A stretch of DNA of 64,000 bases from Pseudonocardia sp. TRM90224 (GCF_021245725.1 NZ_JAJGSX010000036.1:1-64000); one strand, 5' to 3'. Shown: positions 44,301 to 44,995, numbered from the stretch's first letter. Translations and numbers: made by a program. The notes: generated by a model from the letters alone, not told the origin.

Positions 44301-44546
44301 GCGGCGCGCCTGGAGCGGGCTCGCGACCGGGTCCGTGCGGCGATCGTCGAGAACCAGCGCCGCGCGCAGGAGATCCGCACCTACCTGGCCGCCCTGCCCG
44401 GAGCGACGACGGGCCGCGCGCCGCCGGCCGGCTGGGACGTCGTGCGGCGGGTGCTGGCGGCGTTGCCGTGGCGTGGCGGGGTTCGCGTCGTGCTGGTCGT
44501 GCTCGTGGTGGTCGCGATCGTCGCGCTGATCGCGGGATCGGCGTGA
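11109..44546 (+). CDS. Giant multidomain exported/membrane protein, about 11,145 residues
   Basis: A single uninterrupted frame of 33.4 kb; I do not recognise the protein as a whole. Order of parts, in residues: signal/membrane segment 33-62; Lys/Ser/Asp-rich linker about 80-285; coiled region to about 540; Cys-rich repeats 543-1948; helical and beta regions; SecA-like motor about 3440-3990; membrane cluster 4458-4610; beta-rich region about 5300-7000; membrane cluster about 7150-7640; amidoligase-like domain 7648-7880; membrane segment plus LysM-like motif 7960-8085; membrane cluster 8130-8515; PP2C 9195-9425; second amidoligase-like domain 9587-9815; trypsin-like protease 10001-10275; C-terminal membrane region. 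The ATG at 11109 was chosen because it opens the signal segment and has GGGAG upstream; the frame stays open further back, but only antisense to the ROK gene. Conserved motifs along the whole length argue against an artefact. The mosaic resembles actinobacterial giant toxin-like proteins, but no toxin domain or immunity gene is evident. Confidence 0.9.
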   Translation: MRAPFQRDGEAFGLAVCAGAPVRLRMSWGGRALMLLRWTLGVAGAVVVLWMGGALLATPASAAALPAASTSQQGLLKGGVMRPAADKSGKGGDKSAGKAQKKDGGDKPSNKSDRGDSGEKSSRRNDSGDDSGKRSTARDPGEGNQQPKRKPATEKRQTADRENTQQETARKSPSRPQQKKKTATADTEPQAKGSGAKDAGKTKKPAKKKQRESDAPSVVLTGYQDGARSDSEKPASPQKASTNRRGTQDDEPDNDEKPARNSDSTDDRGKASTDTGRTTAKDEGRAERALRDAVRDHAGRDGERDGEVSAAQLRAFVGELVEGLSGSDEHRELRDVLADLPDGDAMSEFLGRAARDGWASALQDTRTGAHGPRGPPYPDQKHDGKHDGNDDQRHDRWADDDSPGEVETALERRIDAVEGAAALAKDRKKLDAGKLTKAQYAKKQTVQKDRVAKADAAAERLSSEHAELVDQVVSGHRTLAGREAALAAEGKKVAAGTAAEAKFERRVEAFETDRAQLYAATDELREATGRDLPGDLSGGGGRGSAAGCGTSGVFVECGAISTNERGRVEQDRCVALAGISAGCTAQTSGDTTSGKAECTLRGADQGCRSTATSGERTAEAWCSTGADCTQNARADAGGVVADCATSGGRCRSSGSVPDEPDGTRAERGGTADATCSTTSGGCDTRAAVDVGDGWTTGVTAVADTRCGAAATGCRGAAGTEGEAGTAPATTTKTATKKTAVPTATGRGAADCTVTAGACRAESAAEADVDAEGTAIVTVECGGGCSGTGTTATSGTTTGAQPGVVRSSKAAGGCTIAGGECGSRSTTEVTGDVRPVLAWTFTDGGGSGSARSSVDGNVECPATGCTGSATTSTSASVTGPVATRIATRTTSASSRCGSTAGGCVADAVSRADDEPAHLGKRVLTAESRAGADVTCEVAGCAGAGTAATKGSASGDVTGVRDSAGTAACTVGGARGGCAADSTSTVGGIDLMAGPVATSDAAATVTCEGACAGTGSATTSARDTAVSPQRKGTSARTACSVDGGGCAGSATSAASSAPDLTPIDPRTGKPTTGPSSTASASARLDCPQGCTGSASTSTTGTVGTLVRSSSGAVTCTSTGGGCSAQTTSVASTAPGAAQQLATDPAANTARLVSGPSAASAAGALLTCDGSCDGSVTSTASALDPSVSTDARSTTATGSCTDVTGGGCQAVTNSGASSGPDASVIAPVMTAASTANATIGSTTEEPVDPPAGGADPEPALPPGGSPGAGATAGAPTVPGASSWSNASATLDCAGASGPCSGTARSAATGSDGPRSTSGGTGARGPPAGTSETSGSCTTAQSGCQAFTNSTAGSGQVVADTIKAKIVSAAEQAEADADLAEQLAAEAAAAASGPGATAEQLARATEATQLADQLREAATDAAEQAAKPVTNAPATLAESDATAQCAGAGCTAATTGGTAGTPGTTRTGATCTAAGAGCATASNATATTGRDSGRARGDGTPVPGHVGTGQAASQVDCPEAGCTATVTGTADAVAGGKNLRSRSTATGSTGCDGTTACLAGISVSSSTAGSTGAQRFATTSTSVTAACDDGSAAGCATRTSSRTSVAGAAAVRADSSATCRAALGCRSATGGFATPGLAEVSADCVGSACRTRTDGTARASVPGGTATATSSTRCTAATGGRCAGSTGVGATEAGAQASAMCAGSAGAACHYSYRSRTSAAAAGARGSATGGDSGTTGGGQVVTTASAIAGPGYAQASASCTGTRGSNCRYSYSAAVSASAGGGSATASANGSGSGGTGGGYVTVTAQASGGAGNYQAAASCTGSAGTSCSHFYAATASAYAKDEATGSWAEAYAHGSGGGGMGGGGVAVSAQAWAQGNQAFASASCSGAANCGFSAYAEARDHQDVPGGAWDALGWGRCSGGSGGCGVSAFAVAAPGGGGGAECFGDCSNFTRNALEGSLTFTPAAGGLVGPDGEPIPIQEMGEQDQGVEVGVDEETGDIIVEVKPEGGEVETYTCEYPCADGITIEGRDDGIEVSYDPQDGFTSSMPVEPGSDDRDVVTAPAGSDGFGWGRDADGNGGGWVEGQGGVVNGSTGETIDYASPGVVNDFRLTDPQGSPFYSECTGGCEYFGADLPGDLGRDHLVVEAGNIATGEITGRDANGNPALITFTGSGGFTSAEGDELDMYWGDRLVPIQEPADVEVWSATIVTRNADGLGGYFSISGASALNSKVTGTITSADGAVLDCRNCDEATHYLPTVEGAGGTSTCSISSASGSDAWCGGSGPGGELQVASLAAGESGSAEFVQFLPGTDGTGGGGVAFTTGAGYAYGADRYGNWIETSGEGGGMALLYAEADGYNEGQACVAGEGGACVGSASDERRLTWVDPTAEVTAALGMYSEESQEAKQDWLTGPGAPGRSEGSTTLLDRARAVFEFTGGLSHVRWIAEVGNYDIAPVAEEMAAIAEGGVSAEEVSQLAELVDGLPATTLERAGRTEDALDTVLTVLGTQELTTDDAERLLAEEPELMAEILGTTSGDVDQARHALLDQQEVSAQAIEALGGFAGREQELEDRVAAYNDAVRAYNFGFGGDPDALDAEWAAIEAAYDELAAEQQPYRDQLAESQDVLRAVDMAAAGIAGDAAFLADAQRALANFEAVEGIAAALPDPGDDAAAIAATQKIVDFTNAAAIGYDAAIEAPRHPDSALAELRLPSTGAPDLALALRAAGGYEFAEALVDAKNTPFINVDGSEYSRDQIANLAATLAYGDPRSLTELARLDSSPATAEEAVEWLAGPEGSEGFEEAKEAIFRQVNRVDGGIIDALKSTLSQSQDDALDNIVDETDPKSVIGFFRFLGEGSRAHQGEMVRWYNGQFGHQTNNLGRNIGRGLVTLGAGLITLPATVVGDGAVEAWNLAKYTGLGGQNPVIGNLRQQLEAPQLPGESDVEYYSRLHPLTGNMLVTPLNNSWNRWFGDGNAARDYHDRPVETLMEDSLPVLLVFAPIAGGLRAASMRAAVRGGMATAAGQRLVQAGALAAGQKALRSATRYETRARGLDVASRIAAVPVHVTSAPIYAMGLPVRAAAAGVRAVAAPAARRVLAAGDAATYRAIGAGIADTGTMPFWRWASPRLEWAGKTLGRVAEAARMTTRFGVAGAAGVAGAYRNLEVSRIAPTRTIAEAHTARIQPFLRGPAADPVRLGRIEGLDRSLRIVVHQRERIAARFAAKDAAKAATALDTAPPARFVVDGAGEVTDTTVAPTPNGQVFVVDGAGTVTVRPTVRSAGSGIGDGPAAPPLAPVKEPLAITSHAHSGRSGGKTGDGGADLPDPGAGPDQPNPRPVDASAAAESGPAVGPGKHDGKVRSGDPPSGRRALKKELTAARRALAEVEERLHMAAYTTDAGRRSELLGSRSRTEGSIAKAKSAVEAAEYALWKERTLRPFRSEIRRNKRLLSDADGLRALRVRLAANERLTRAEYVALIVDEIRRSTDISLDDVQLAGAIVMSGGPLVRRMLSAASGRRGTVVQMLTGEGKTLTGMLLALERAFEMRRRGKPADGLHVLTHSWSEADKTFKVYREVAEKLGLTVRLRPEGTAHPALVRWSYEADVTVAAASDAVFDLLGDELRPAAERVQRGHGFALIDEADMVLLDWGASPHRLAEAVPAAVRDAELRWARDAARRLYPGEYALVRGRPVIGGAQARRFEQRTGRALTPQQRTDLANALWADTLHLDVDYKIAERVRVEILDNPNGRALAGMRWSRGLHEAIEAKHGVPVGRAQRTITQSTMVEYLRRYRGVAAMTGTAWMARSEFRGLYGMNVVRIPTAKPSRLVERDRLVYVDSDAQLAALRADIVARRNDPAPHLVIIRTPKQAERFAALLHGEGIHVQVLDALDHRLRPGREAEVVAAAGRPYTVTVATNIMGRGTDIILGGARGSRAASLVLEAGGLRVTVASKFESARATRQAFGRAGRQGEPGSAGELLSLDDPILIEFGDRQALTRLREQYAGSAEPIPAHLVDNLVAEAVQRAEKARARQLKRVVRGADEATTEVVRGIDGRRGSTTGAVQAVPLRGVDARIAAASRRVERLHMELRDARSALAAATPDELQDRCAQLCRAESRLFRALAGYRALLAPAAVPVGAPVARPVTSAGFDAMAAELAGPGAVRRARQQIQAGDHATAITTLESVMEAAELLSLLGEERAGTASWVHTVAGEAAATLQRVAGRGTERYGIGAELAELDGAMAVLDALVAALPAAAWGQASAELAGAAAHAQLERLHGSGAPVEVVADLHRLAAAGALSAEDIRWLLQAGRAGPGRAAQMIGAFAARHDLSWRSSRATKRRLLAALRTVAPEAVPARSGPSEADPLLDALRLAGEVDSPWDELADRLDRAAGRIQQDGAGVLSGRAGNRQEAARLQQQVDELRAQAAEARERGAADRLAAVLNPAGAPVERIDLVVMPLSDPAAPAGVEPAAPRGARWTFAAAAALGAVAGGLLGIVGDAAAVVVAGLALGGAGLAVAAVAAVGLVRNRGPPSSGDAAADLAGTRVHEDRERRIGTGGPGVRRIVVLLLGAVGLNTILTSSQAGGPRALPGGGGDLLGVAVDLAAGTPSLVGAIVLVAALGVRWLLRRLARQRAPPRLAWERQRFSWIATAPTVLPAAGPESLASIVWRVVTASGVITGRTGISVNDLRSGTAAAGGPTWLAALSERVQVAAPGAVVDVLDELVGAGLLVELPGRGGERRFAMGGPLGALLARAPPEFVTALVANPVATLGDAAFDHRPAVELLLIASGGARAAIWAALAGTRGPVRWLVAKLPLSWRGRGRVERLLAPALAARAEGDADRVGDAERAALLVALDRAALDGVDPADVRRVLDGRPSGRLGGWVRVAPGAAVDGVRVWRERRRLVGVVVAAGPATLVDAVTAAVEGGVGLDVLARITGWSPELIEASAAAAALVAEVPVPAEPLVAELVDRLDALRSGSADAAGAADLGRVHELIVEVGAHRDGASAGFDVLQRALTAAGATHSWTAGGLVAPLAGGSQVRVPAAEVRDALARFAARLDAGATPDRVLAEATAWWGAHVGAASGVAPLSGVVNALAELATADATAVVEVVLAVNGGRAALVGVELTAAGTQLVTALEPTGSAAGVVAPLLVDVGAPAAEIADGLAGLRGGSLDPQLPGRVADFAALLVDVSAALTERADAKAAAAGDAQRATAKAMTKQRKEGRRTDRGTAERARKAGGDAAISVEKRLRLARSRDAYRQAARRAGTAQRRVAVLADLLARPPADPADGRWTNAVERAAAAATAAVDAYREAQALALPPVEAFPAGVPTGVLPYLAQLTATVDQQLAENGVRRRFTELELADTIGAEFRAVASEDGLVLGVGTRHRPAELRIRWRAGAAVEDVVPQEKATEVMIGSLPQGGTSVSAAVLRSLSLSGGLQLGAPGIKVTTNIGRSAATTGGTAGYAVGGGVVDNRGDSVLLEVGTTWAVSVRTRKQPAWGAPVEVTGSPEEGLRLWVPHTYAARAPPATITIGDGGPTGALPNHAVIATTGLQELVDAVAATLGKRAPPGSLTREQLRALLAHDLPARFSAAAEPGGLERVVTDRGGRPLAVLTISSTVTGGELLGTASAKEHIEDLHVAFSAVSGSTSAGRSFGFGLDVGGLIPKGTWRRLTATLGLSVSAGFSRTVGSSASSVAIHPGVHRFSGHTQGQLLAFDHQVRIRWLNEPGRAMESVAGTGTALVRMSESAAYRYGLAVDANAVTGFAADGTTMLRDDIATAAPHGRLAKQPTFIGSKPGQVRGVGHGLVRDVGELSRLRDTVATKLRDEGLLPPLDPQDWSGDRLQLAAQWANAREIAELLSPTRIAASYDQAAQQGLVLSLVRYRRFHPPRHVTIRVRVEADWDHLAYQGHGTEWTVVGLDIGSNTSGRSQSHSRNWGVTAGGGLSVAIGADGDPLADGVQGNRVVGGGVEGRAGFGRGWGSSAGDTVNQVTLVEGTSTTAEFLVRHTIVVERGTARGGWVELGRAGGTARLLLPADWLPDANPIRGPPVATTDAVVHRMTALALDTGDLADVVAGLAPRGMRPDSPAGQHLRELVGVDGVRAHLLDLIQDGYRTSLAVRDRQGGSRRTQLRMSATPHASTFLTVADPVTGDINLTLGSHGADASVSRGLSASVNGSFGWRQDAVPAGGAGGGAGWARNTGFSRSWLRIWGRERLTIEVGPHYLFSMPLDVEVQAGRKAGAAGATVVYALPERDAIDLYARGTMDLPQALVADVVTRFREGTLLLDDALAHRLLQRHRDERGTPWERGEARALATRLDTLFGDRPGYAAAGERGSLDARIASGVARAARPQYVEMPEHLRVGLGQSAIESVTGRDGMALRVFDAARRAVEQVVPGALDRDPVLWHRLANDLAGKRWWGKLDPMLDRGGVEVRIPVRTWRWFPGGARITWVTVRIAARLADDPVRLDETDTVVQIIQDYGYGQGERGAGTGVTGSGGANGSAGWPVASGAANSGTDHSRGGSGGAVRQRTHVDGTASFDGADRIGQGVRITVQAWREAGPGQRAAAASPIVLEGTAVRLLPDGLTRLLQPGGARPAGPADPRTLPLPTEFSVETTVADTLVDTVVAGLRRWGLLGSRGEQARADIAHALAAHARSAFLRGMTAGDHEVLRIPVRGSQYIDVVVSASPSGTRPLVEGRPLELRTINRTENRITLGLSDAQLLALGRGAGGSHAGSGVNVALSGGEQVAHRIGGTAGARTETTLYVAGNGATIATDMVFDVELRRGRLRADGTLRVRRTRTVRASGTAYLTLWDRDLAAAKAAQEIPAAHDRGWLLSGRGAGLPFAAWAGGQAIGLVELAAATERIDPVGFTLDQHRAMASELTAARPVVTAAATDGRTNAVITRVRLIARELGRPIVLELSTPRGTDRMLVEPDGTLHGDRDGGYAAALATLPPELLAAADSHRLDLRALFASVPAGGTLAAAVRDRLAAAGHTLTAPEVTWPVAMFGPGVTMHVGGTTGGGGVAGGPIAERGYSPGDNRLVGGALRALWQARLERRGGGPEHTRGPPEAGLRDDEELVVLPVAEIVAQLRSSGVPAKRAADLARRLVEFSWRDAATGIGVIVVPVHRLDELLRRGLLGRAVEHARTFHLDPNTQSDRRAHDRHAAAILDELRRGWPTGLAVGAFVVVFLKGLVGINPELRGLLPEPFDLFSHAGNLIGGLVVAYAAYRIRTRWSLSSGAGIWVPPVMVVTAAINAMTETRWGAGLLDAIGLIPGTPDPLDLVYSVVAGGVLAAVSSGRSARGELTGPATGARRPARTAPVRGDRDREAVTSAREPGGPPAPTARRTDSTASETNVRSILGTGVALLITMIVVLVDLVAKAGVVGVVWVDVGVFLPLLWTVVLLSSAAVVALHVKGFQGEGVPAWSRLVGTGLAAGGVGAWLHGIATGLLDGPNWYHIGFLGGYTSVSELAFAVGLTMLAWTGHPSAPRVGPALRVIAALVGPATLAASMYVLPEEIRVVQLMALFGLTALWPMSDEPSGASHDGDRGPRGPPGGGRASAPDRQSGAAARTVGTRTTGTAADRAAAEQRRAEQRRAGRADELDAPLPWPLRIAAWVVGVSVATLLIASVVWVTSANASSETATLVWSVGTAVVAGTAGGIVIGLWRPLVHPYTYKPTPVFHGVGRLHLGLELEMNTRRGSRRTAATHALRRFGELAYLKHDSSIRRGFEIVTHPMTYDWAMEHLPWDVLIELAQLGGDASGVGLHVHLSRAGFDSPAHVHRWMKLLYRNEHELIRLARRRSDYAKFDPEARRNVKAYAEGLRGPKRHRAINTNNRDTFELRIFAASLDPQQVQAALGLAAASVEYTRELSVADIVHRQGWQWPAFLSWLRERPEYGPLVREATRVAATRGGRTGAGPPSGSGPARGSTGGPATDGGVRGGAAPEGPLLRVATPRSATGRLWRPEVPRGPPAVVRTWIGLWGRAARAVGIAVGAALLVAVLAVGAPAHADGAVGPEFTAPANTTAGVEAAGLGVSFAELDAANDGRFSGPDEQIGGQSLVAPASWSGVWITQPGDSYWRIYVERFADPTGYELALRRDADPELIRPDDEHRVAPAPAESAATVAETPLPHTWTPAIEEPTGGTSATDADEQPVGSAAGGLAGFAGPLLLAAAFAGVQALRNRARRSPAGPGSGGRIGGLVAGAGTGLLTGGLSGIFGSPGSAVLAGAVVAATAVLAAVRPARTPWRPRAPPFALWAAVGFAAVLGALAAWDVAGRAGPVLAGQSGLTGLKALLYPLIPAGLVYRYVLRRQHANQADGMQTRPRWAAWKSAAAVYLITAAYGVATAFGWSFVPAWLAPMIPWLVPVVVGIAVAGVQSKDIGRTRGIKSVVSGAQAAVVVVVAGWLGGTAGPGAWGALIEAAAVSAVAMAAASPTVLAEYVNSAVGPIGERVSRRNADRAERTGAGDQLRSALVAWVEWRAFPPIDTRLLWRKGLDSVLSRLSLVVINLAWLHPDAVAHESWTAVLLRFTAVAVSVLAINKLVRDPDEVRAGFYGFKSTRQLRQPDRPSRWLWWRGDRLHQRVVAYAEALDALLAATGITGGLDRDLAARLAAALWASMTAELAEPASKWEPLPDASQIRRAVERERAAARVRREQHVETIVRVVPVLAADPAALALLAEHLRREGRPGDAEIVDFQRMFGEELWKRFDGADPASSRIWWERLVAKLAERQQLRADHLAGPWRALLVVLKRHYLDTDQHTHPNLERARIALRVLNPEMRGRDRPRSDPLEAVAQLAAQHARSIDGNSAAWPGARPLAAGMRLLVSAALLVKEVELSRRQRRELRERWREAMSAAVRTAPSSQPGTLLERLLLLAGQQRALTPTELADRHGGTDWAGSLAALAATEAAVGNPTVGYRADPVLVELWRTAQPRLRHAIRSNALLLPGGAPLTGKDVDGLKDLLRAGDLAFRHWRDGWVDDAGIAWRRVRGLGYVFLHSAGRRSWPRPADQAAAPIRMAVAIGEVARQRWRHAVVPGRWQLRLHALVRATIAADRGYVVALRAAAEREALESARLGQVEAYARLAEARAAAVAEMVEVGSYPHQISGALHGANAALQHAPGADPLPPTVAQALRESTRELGSARRRLAHLRPGADRGAMLVAARVLLERHDLLQDRAWDAKLNRDLGGWLIMEAARKAARKLRAANADLFRPGALPAGDVTRSEPGMAATSRRGLGRRANQDAAALATLPDGSRFAIVVDGVSSYPDSDGAATRFAAAFRAEITNPAVAGRTPRQALRAAHEAALAAMTSRYTEERGHAAVAYLAAYVGTDNAVTTIHAGTARAYFLTDDPAGGRELTADHTRGGDITDGGVMTRWAASDFQPDPAVTEFAASQQGLLVIATDGLWRHLRTPGDLVGALSDGASTTPVEAAGQLADAVRSAGGRDDHTVAAVIALGPGGSGDSTSGTAAIGDGRRAARVMAADAAALRAAGVPLNRARFRHLPRGPPGVPDASIVVVPAAMRSAGAEGVLAFGWYEGGVVLVFDDTLAEIDRRIGAGQLTRSWWAELLRHENRFHLSGRAHREDVHDADVARLVGRLLGTGDTVLGSAWRPGLRLPVVHHHDHKPVPVFHGTGPLYLGLELEITTRPGSVPGASTLAASHLGDLAYLKRDASIDAVGEGFEIVTHPMSYSWALANFPWAVLPELERMGAGGAGLGMHVHISRAAFDSPEHVDRWFALLLGNRDQLTRLARRTSDRYARLTETEGVSVWASTRNRGINSQNADTFELRVFASTLDRQQVQAALGLAAASVEHTRSSGRGASWSEFLQWLAEHPQYAPLSREIVRLGADVTANALDGPRRRTAGGWLRRRQGPNSGSLADVKGFELTGRSKRRFERRLRAWTASGLRLDVGAQPFGARGPPLVLAFRAAFPDEPGVVAYTWHGGGRPVVVMFAEVYDEIRELQAFGLAPDFLERVLAFERTFRVEGRGTERDRRAQAEALLAELHRARAARTFVPLSSNWPDGWMAPDLGERAPDGVGRVVRVTGHRMDGRRHAVVGTGSGFLVAVAGSRGYVLTNQHVATPDPSERVDALFVELAGPDGIIAVPAVAVDRPALTTLADALVTSGAVRVVGAAEGAEGLTELYGHEVGRAAAQVDLALLRIEHPDLAALDLTPLVLGDTPAAGTRLTFLGFPSTTIPVVGDRGGVEHVRTRGRQLVVAGGVVEAGRDTAAREPVHRLNLYATGNPWAVEGNSGGAVIARVDGADGPREHLVGVYWGEDVLGYPFGEQRFVAAVGVRAVRAFLAASGLDVAAGALGSGPSEVPSSTGARGRWSATPADLARIRAEMVVHPDGLGVIILPADDPARGYALDLRGHRDDLTLVMHADEDGFFWPARDGQVRVSPEQVANLLGARPEIWWWGEQREEPEAAGGALVVCGCSAGADIDVAARSLASVFGVPVIAPTDEVWVSAPDEHGVASVETAGGWVRVEPDGSASPVDQPQALTASAGAGEANLLRLGPPGLRGEVDPRAPTVRLGRQPVAGPLGLPSGWWPGVRQRRAWKRAARTPEAPGGLDLVLRAVLAVHLARGAGLALDGDPRRGVPARIAGSPRLAALATHLAGSPAGELGRLVGEWAAVGLIAVRSDAQGRVAVPSRMLRALLARAPPEFVAALVRNPAAVLGRPDLGELPVDELAAAVVAGLRDAAAGPAARTGPIARIADRLRGTRARVWAARMWVALPRAVQRGGRRLVASGIGHPGWLTFEYERRAYFPVLQTLVVLGVGTLFGPVAAAAVLPLVFLFPHWKLPRPDGVLRAGSWPKRAWRYVRQLRWERGGAIAWSMPLWKVAAVRVRLGPILELEISGSGDLLLGHVGDSESIGLREHVRSKWPAAVLPVHRVSLTLIVFGVVRIALFVQEFTLVGVNLAPVAGVAAPKVSGFHPVRRFVGWVLSYDWGWSTKTVNGYPFWQSGLGIGLVDGPMVEFRRSLRTAVVRVLGRERRIDFFQGPERVVRRALSAVGRLIGRALPARYRGRARAWHADRADRHRTKHAGRLLRRIEVELLRAGELEQKLARPYVPGPARRVATRLRVAALDRALTLVEARRAARLERARDRVRAAIVENQRRAQEIRTYLAALPGATTGRAPPAGWDVVRRVLAALPWRGGVRVVLVVLVVVAIVALIAGSA
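11340..12720 (+). other. Domain: charged low-complexity linker and coiled region
   Basis: Residues about 80-285 are rich in Lys, Ser, Asp, Gly, Arg and Gln (SGKGGDKSAGKAQKKDGGDK and similar). They look disordered, as in wall-spanning linkers. Residues about 285-540 are strongly helical with heptad-like patterns (KKLDAGKLTKAQYAKKQTVQ; AAERLSSEHAELVDQVV). Confidence 0.7.
12735..16950 (+). repeat. Domain: about 1,400 residues of Cys/Thr/Ser/Gly-rich tandem repeats
   Basis: Residues 543-1948 form degenerate tandem units, typically tens of residues to about 90, each with a pair of short Cys motifs. One is of the form TCxGxCxGxxTSTAS and the next GxCTxxGGGCxAxTxS. Examples are CEGACAGTGSATTS, CSVDGGGCAGSATSAAS, CDGSCDGSVTSTAS and CTDVTGGGCQAVTNSGAS. 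The even cysteine spacing suggests disulfide-stapled rungs of an extended beta-solenoid or stalk outside the cell. The last part (about 16200-16950) changes to longer Gly/Ala/Tyr-rich units with CHYSYRS, CRYSYSA and CSHFYAA. Confidence 0.85.
21426..23060 (+). other. Domain: SecA-like ATPase motor inside the giant protein
   Basis: Residues about 3440-3990 carry the full set of SecA superfamily 2 motifs: Walker A MLTGEGKT (3509-3516), Walker B LIDEAD (3621-3626), motif III MTGTA (3780-3784), ATNIMGRGTDI (M3901) and the arginine-finger motif FGRAGRQGEPGS (3945 on). These closely match SecA (MxTGEGKT, MTGTA, GRGTDI, GRAGRQGDPGS). The insert between motifs II and III is shorter than the SecA preprotein-crosslinking domain, and no SecA C-terminal zinc finger follows. 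All catalytic residues are present, so ATP hydrolysis is likely. The cellular side on which it works is unclear. Confidence 0.9.
24480..24945 (+). other. Domain: membrane cluster 1 of the giant protein
   Basis: About four hydrophobic segments lie between residues 4458 and 4610 (for example AAAAALGAVAGGLLGIV, AAAVVVAGLALGGAGLAVAA, RIVVLLLGAVGLNTIL and LVGAIVLVAALGVRWLL). The last is followed by an Arg-rich stretch, as expected on a cytoplasmic side. Confidence 0.75.
27000..32130 (+). other. Domain: long beta-rich region of the giant protein
   Basis: Residues about 5300-7000 contain few cysteines and many alternating Val/Thr/Arg/Gly strands with recurrent Ser/Gly-rich turns (for example GSTSAGRSFGFGLDVGGL, NTSGRSQSHSRNWGVTAGG and GLSASVNGSFGWRQDA). 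Several blocks begin with a phrase like VVERGTARGGWVELG. This suggests a set of related beta-sandwich or barrel-like units. I cannot assign a function. Confidence 0.55.
32560..34020 (+). other. Domain: membrane cluster 2 of the giant protein
   Basis: Some ten hydrophobic helices lie between residues about 7150 and 7640 (GLAVGAFVVVFLKGLVGI, LIGGLVVAYAAYRI, TGVALLITMIVVLVDLVAKA, VFLPLLWTVVLLSSAAVVAL and others). The helices are broken by a Pro/Arg/Ala-rich linker at 32935-33090 and another at 33660-33830. The cluster ends just before the first amidoligase-like domain. Confidence 0.75.
34050..34750 (+). other. Domain: amidoligase-like domain 1 of the giant protein
   Basis: Residues about 7648-7880 contain the signature motifs of COOH-NH2 amidoligases: LGLELEM with the paired Glu at 7665 and 7667, HDSSIRRGFEIVTHP (G7701), GLHVHLSR with His 7739 and 7741, and NTNNRDTFELRIFA. 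Such enzymes join amino groups to carboxylates using ATP. Their biological substrates are poorly known; peptide tagging and wall modification have been proposed. It is clearly paralogous to the copy at 39865-40560. Confidence 0.78.
34985..35370 (+). other. Domain: internal signal-like membrane segment followed by a LysM-like motif
   Basis: At residues about 7960-7986 a hydrophobic segment ending GAPAHADGAV resembles a signal peptide with a cleavage site, in the middle of the protein. It is followed by residues 8043-8085 (WITQPGDSYWRIYVERFADP, then DADPELIRPDDEHRV), which fit a LysM peptidoglycan-binding motif (QPGDSxWRI...PxxIxPxxxxxV). Together they place this part outside the membrane, against the wall. 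Confidence 0.6.
35490..36660 (+). other. Domain: membrane cluster 3 of the giant protein
   Basis: About eight to ten hydrophobic helices lie between residues 8130 and 8515 (GFAGPLLLAAAFAGVQAL, VLAGAVVAATAVLAAV, LWAAVGFAAVLGALAAWDVA, WLAPMIPWLVPVVVGIAVAG, AVVVVVAGWLGGTAG). A long, mostly helical soluble region (36700-38690) follows before the phosphatase domain. Confidence 0.75.
38690..39390 (+). other. Domain: PP2C-type phosphatase in the giant protein
   Basis: Residues about 9195-9425 match metal-dependent serine/threonine phosphatases. Motifs: GRRANQDA (N9208, Q9209, D9210), VVDGVSSY (D9228, G9229), HAGTARAYFL, LTADHT, LVIATDGLW and the final metal ligand GRDDHTVAAVIAL (D9413, D9414). All expected acidic residues are present, so it is probably active. 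It may reverse phosphorylation by an Hanks-type kinase, or act on another part of the protein. Confidence 0.85.
39865..40560 (+). other. Domain: amidoligase-like domain 2 of the giant protein
   Basis: Residues about 9587-9815 are a second copy of the domain at 34050-34750, with the same motifs: LGLELEI (E9608, E9610), EGFEIVTHPM, GMHVHISRAAFDSPEHV and NSQNADTFELRVFA. Phrases shared almost word for word (VFHG, QQVQAALGLAAASVE) show a duplication within the gene. The active-site residues are kept in both copies. Confidence 0.78.
41110..41940 (+). other. Domain: trypsin-like serine protease in the giant protein
   Basis: Residues about 10001-10275 hold a complete catalytic triad in chymotrypsin-fold order: H10044 in YVLTNQHVA, D10121 in VDLALLRIE and S10218 in EGNSGGAV. 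TGSGFLVAV opens the domain. It could process the giant protein itself or cut external substrates; the sequence does not decide. Confidence 0.88.
42715..44546 (+). other. Domain: C-terminal region with duplicated RAPPEF block and membrane anchors
   Basis: A helical block containing RAPPEFVAALVRNPAAVLG (about residue 10626) repeats one at about residue 4732 (RAPPEFVTALVANPVATLG). Membrane segments follow (LQTLVVLGVGTLFGPVAAAA, then VLPLVFLF; also SLTLIVFGVVRIALFV). An Arg-rich coiled stretch (44090-44400) comes next, and the chain ends in a single hydrophobic helix (VRVVLVVLVVVAIVALIAGSA region) with no tail, so the C-terminus is buried in the membrane. Confidence 0.7.
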
Positions 44547-44639
44547 CGCGCACGCCGTCGCCGCCTCCGCGGCGCTGTGGTGGCCGTTCGGGACGGTGCG
44601 GCGGCGCACCCGGCGGTCGCGGTGAGCCCGAGGGAAGCG

Positions 44640-44995
44640 AGTTCGGCGACATGACCGACTGCTGGTCTCGTTGCTGACCGCGGCCCGCCGGCAACGTGCT
44701 CGCGGCGCTCGCCACCGACTACGCCCTGTTGCTCGTCGGCCGGGCCGTCACCGCGCTCGGCGCCGTGGGTTACCTCCCGGCCGTGACACTCGTCGCGAGC
44801 CGGTTGCTCGGCCCGGACCGGCACGGCCGCGCGGTCGCGATCGTGTTCGGCGGGTTCGCCTCCTCGCTGGTCCTCGGCGTTCCCGTCGGGAACCTGCTGG
44901 GCGAGGCAGCCGGGTACCACGCGGTGTTCGGGCTGGTCACCATGTTGTGCGTCGCAGCGGCGGCGGCCGTGCGGCTGCTGCTCCCGCCGTCGCGC
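44640..44995 (+). pseudogene. MFS transporter remnant
   Basis: The reading frame from about 44690 gives GNVLAALATDYALLLVGRAV, then TALGAVGYLPAVTLVASRLL and FGGFASSLVLGVPVGNLLGE, typical of helices 3-5 of a drug-efflux MFS protein. Just upstream, DRLLVSLLTAA is the preceding piece in another frame. No start, first helices or second half are present, so only about 110 residues remain of a protein of about 400. It lies directly after the giant gene and marks a rearranged boundary. Confidence 0.75.

Noticed and set aside
11109..44546. Giant gene as a polyketide or nonribosomal peptide synthetase
   Set aside because: No ketosynthase, acyltransferase, adenylation, condensation or carrier motif anywhere in the chain.
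11109..44546. Giant gene as an RHS/YD-repeat or CdiA-type toxin
   Set aside because: No YD repeats, hemagglutinin repeats or recognisable C-terminal toxin, and no immunity gene after the stop.
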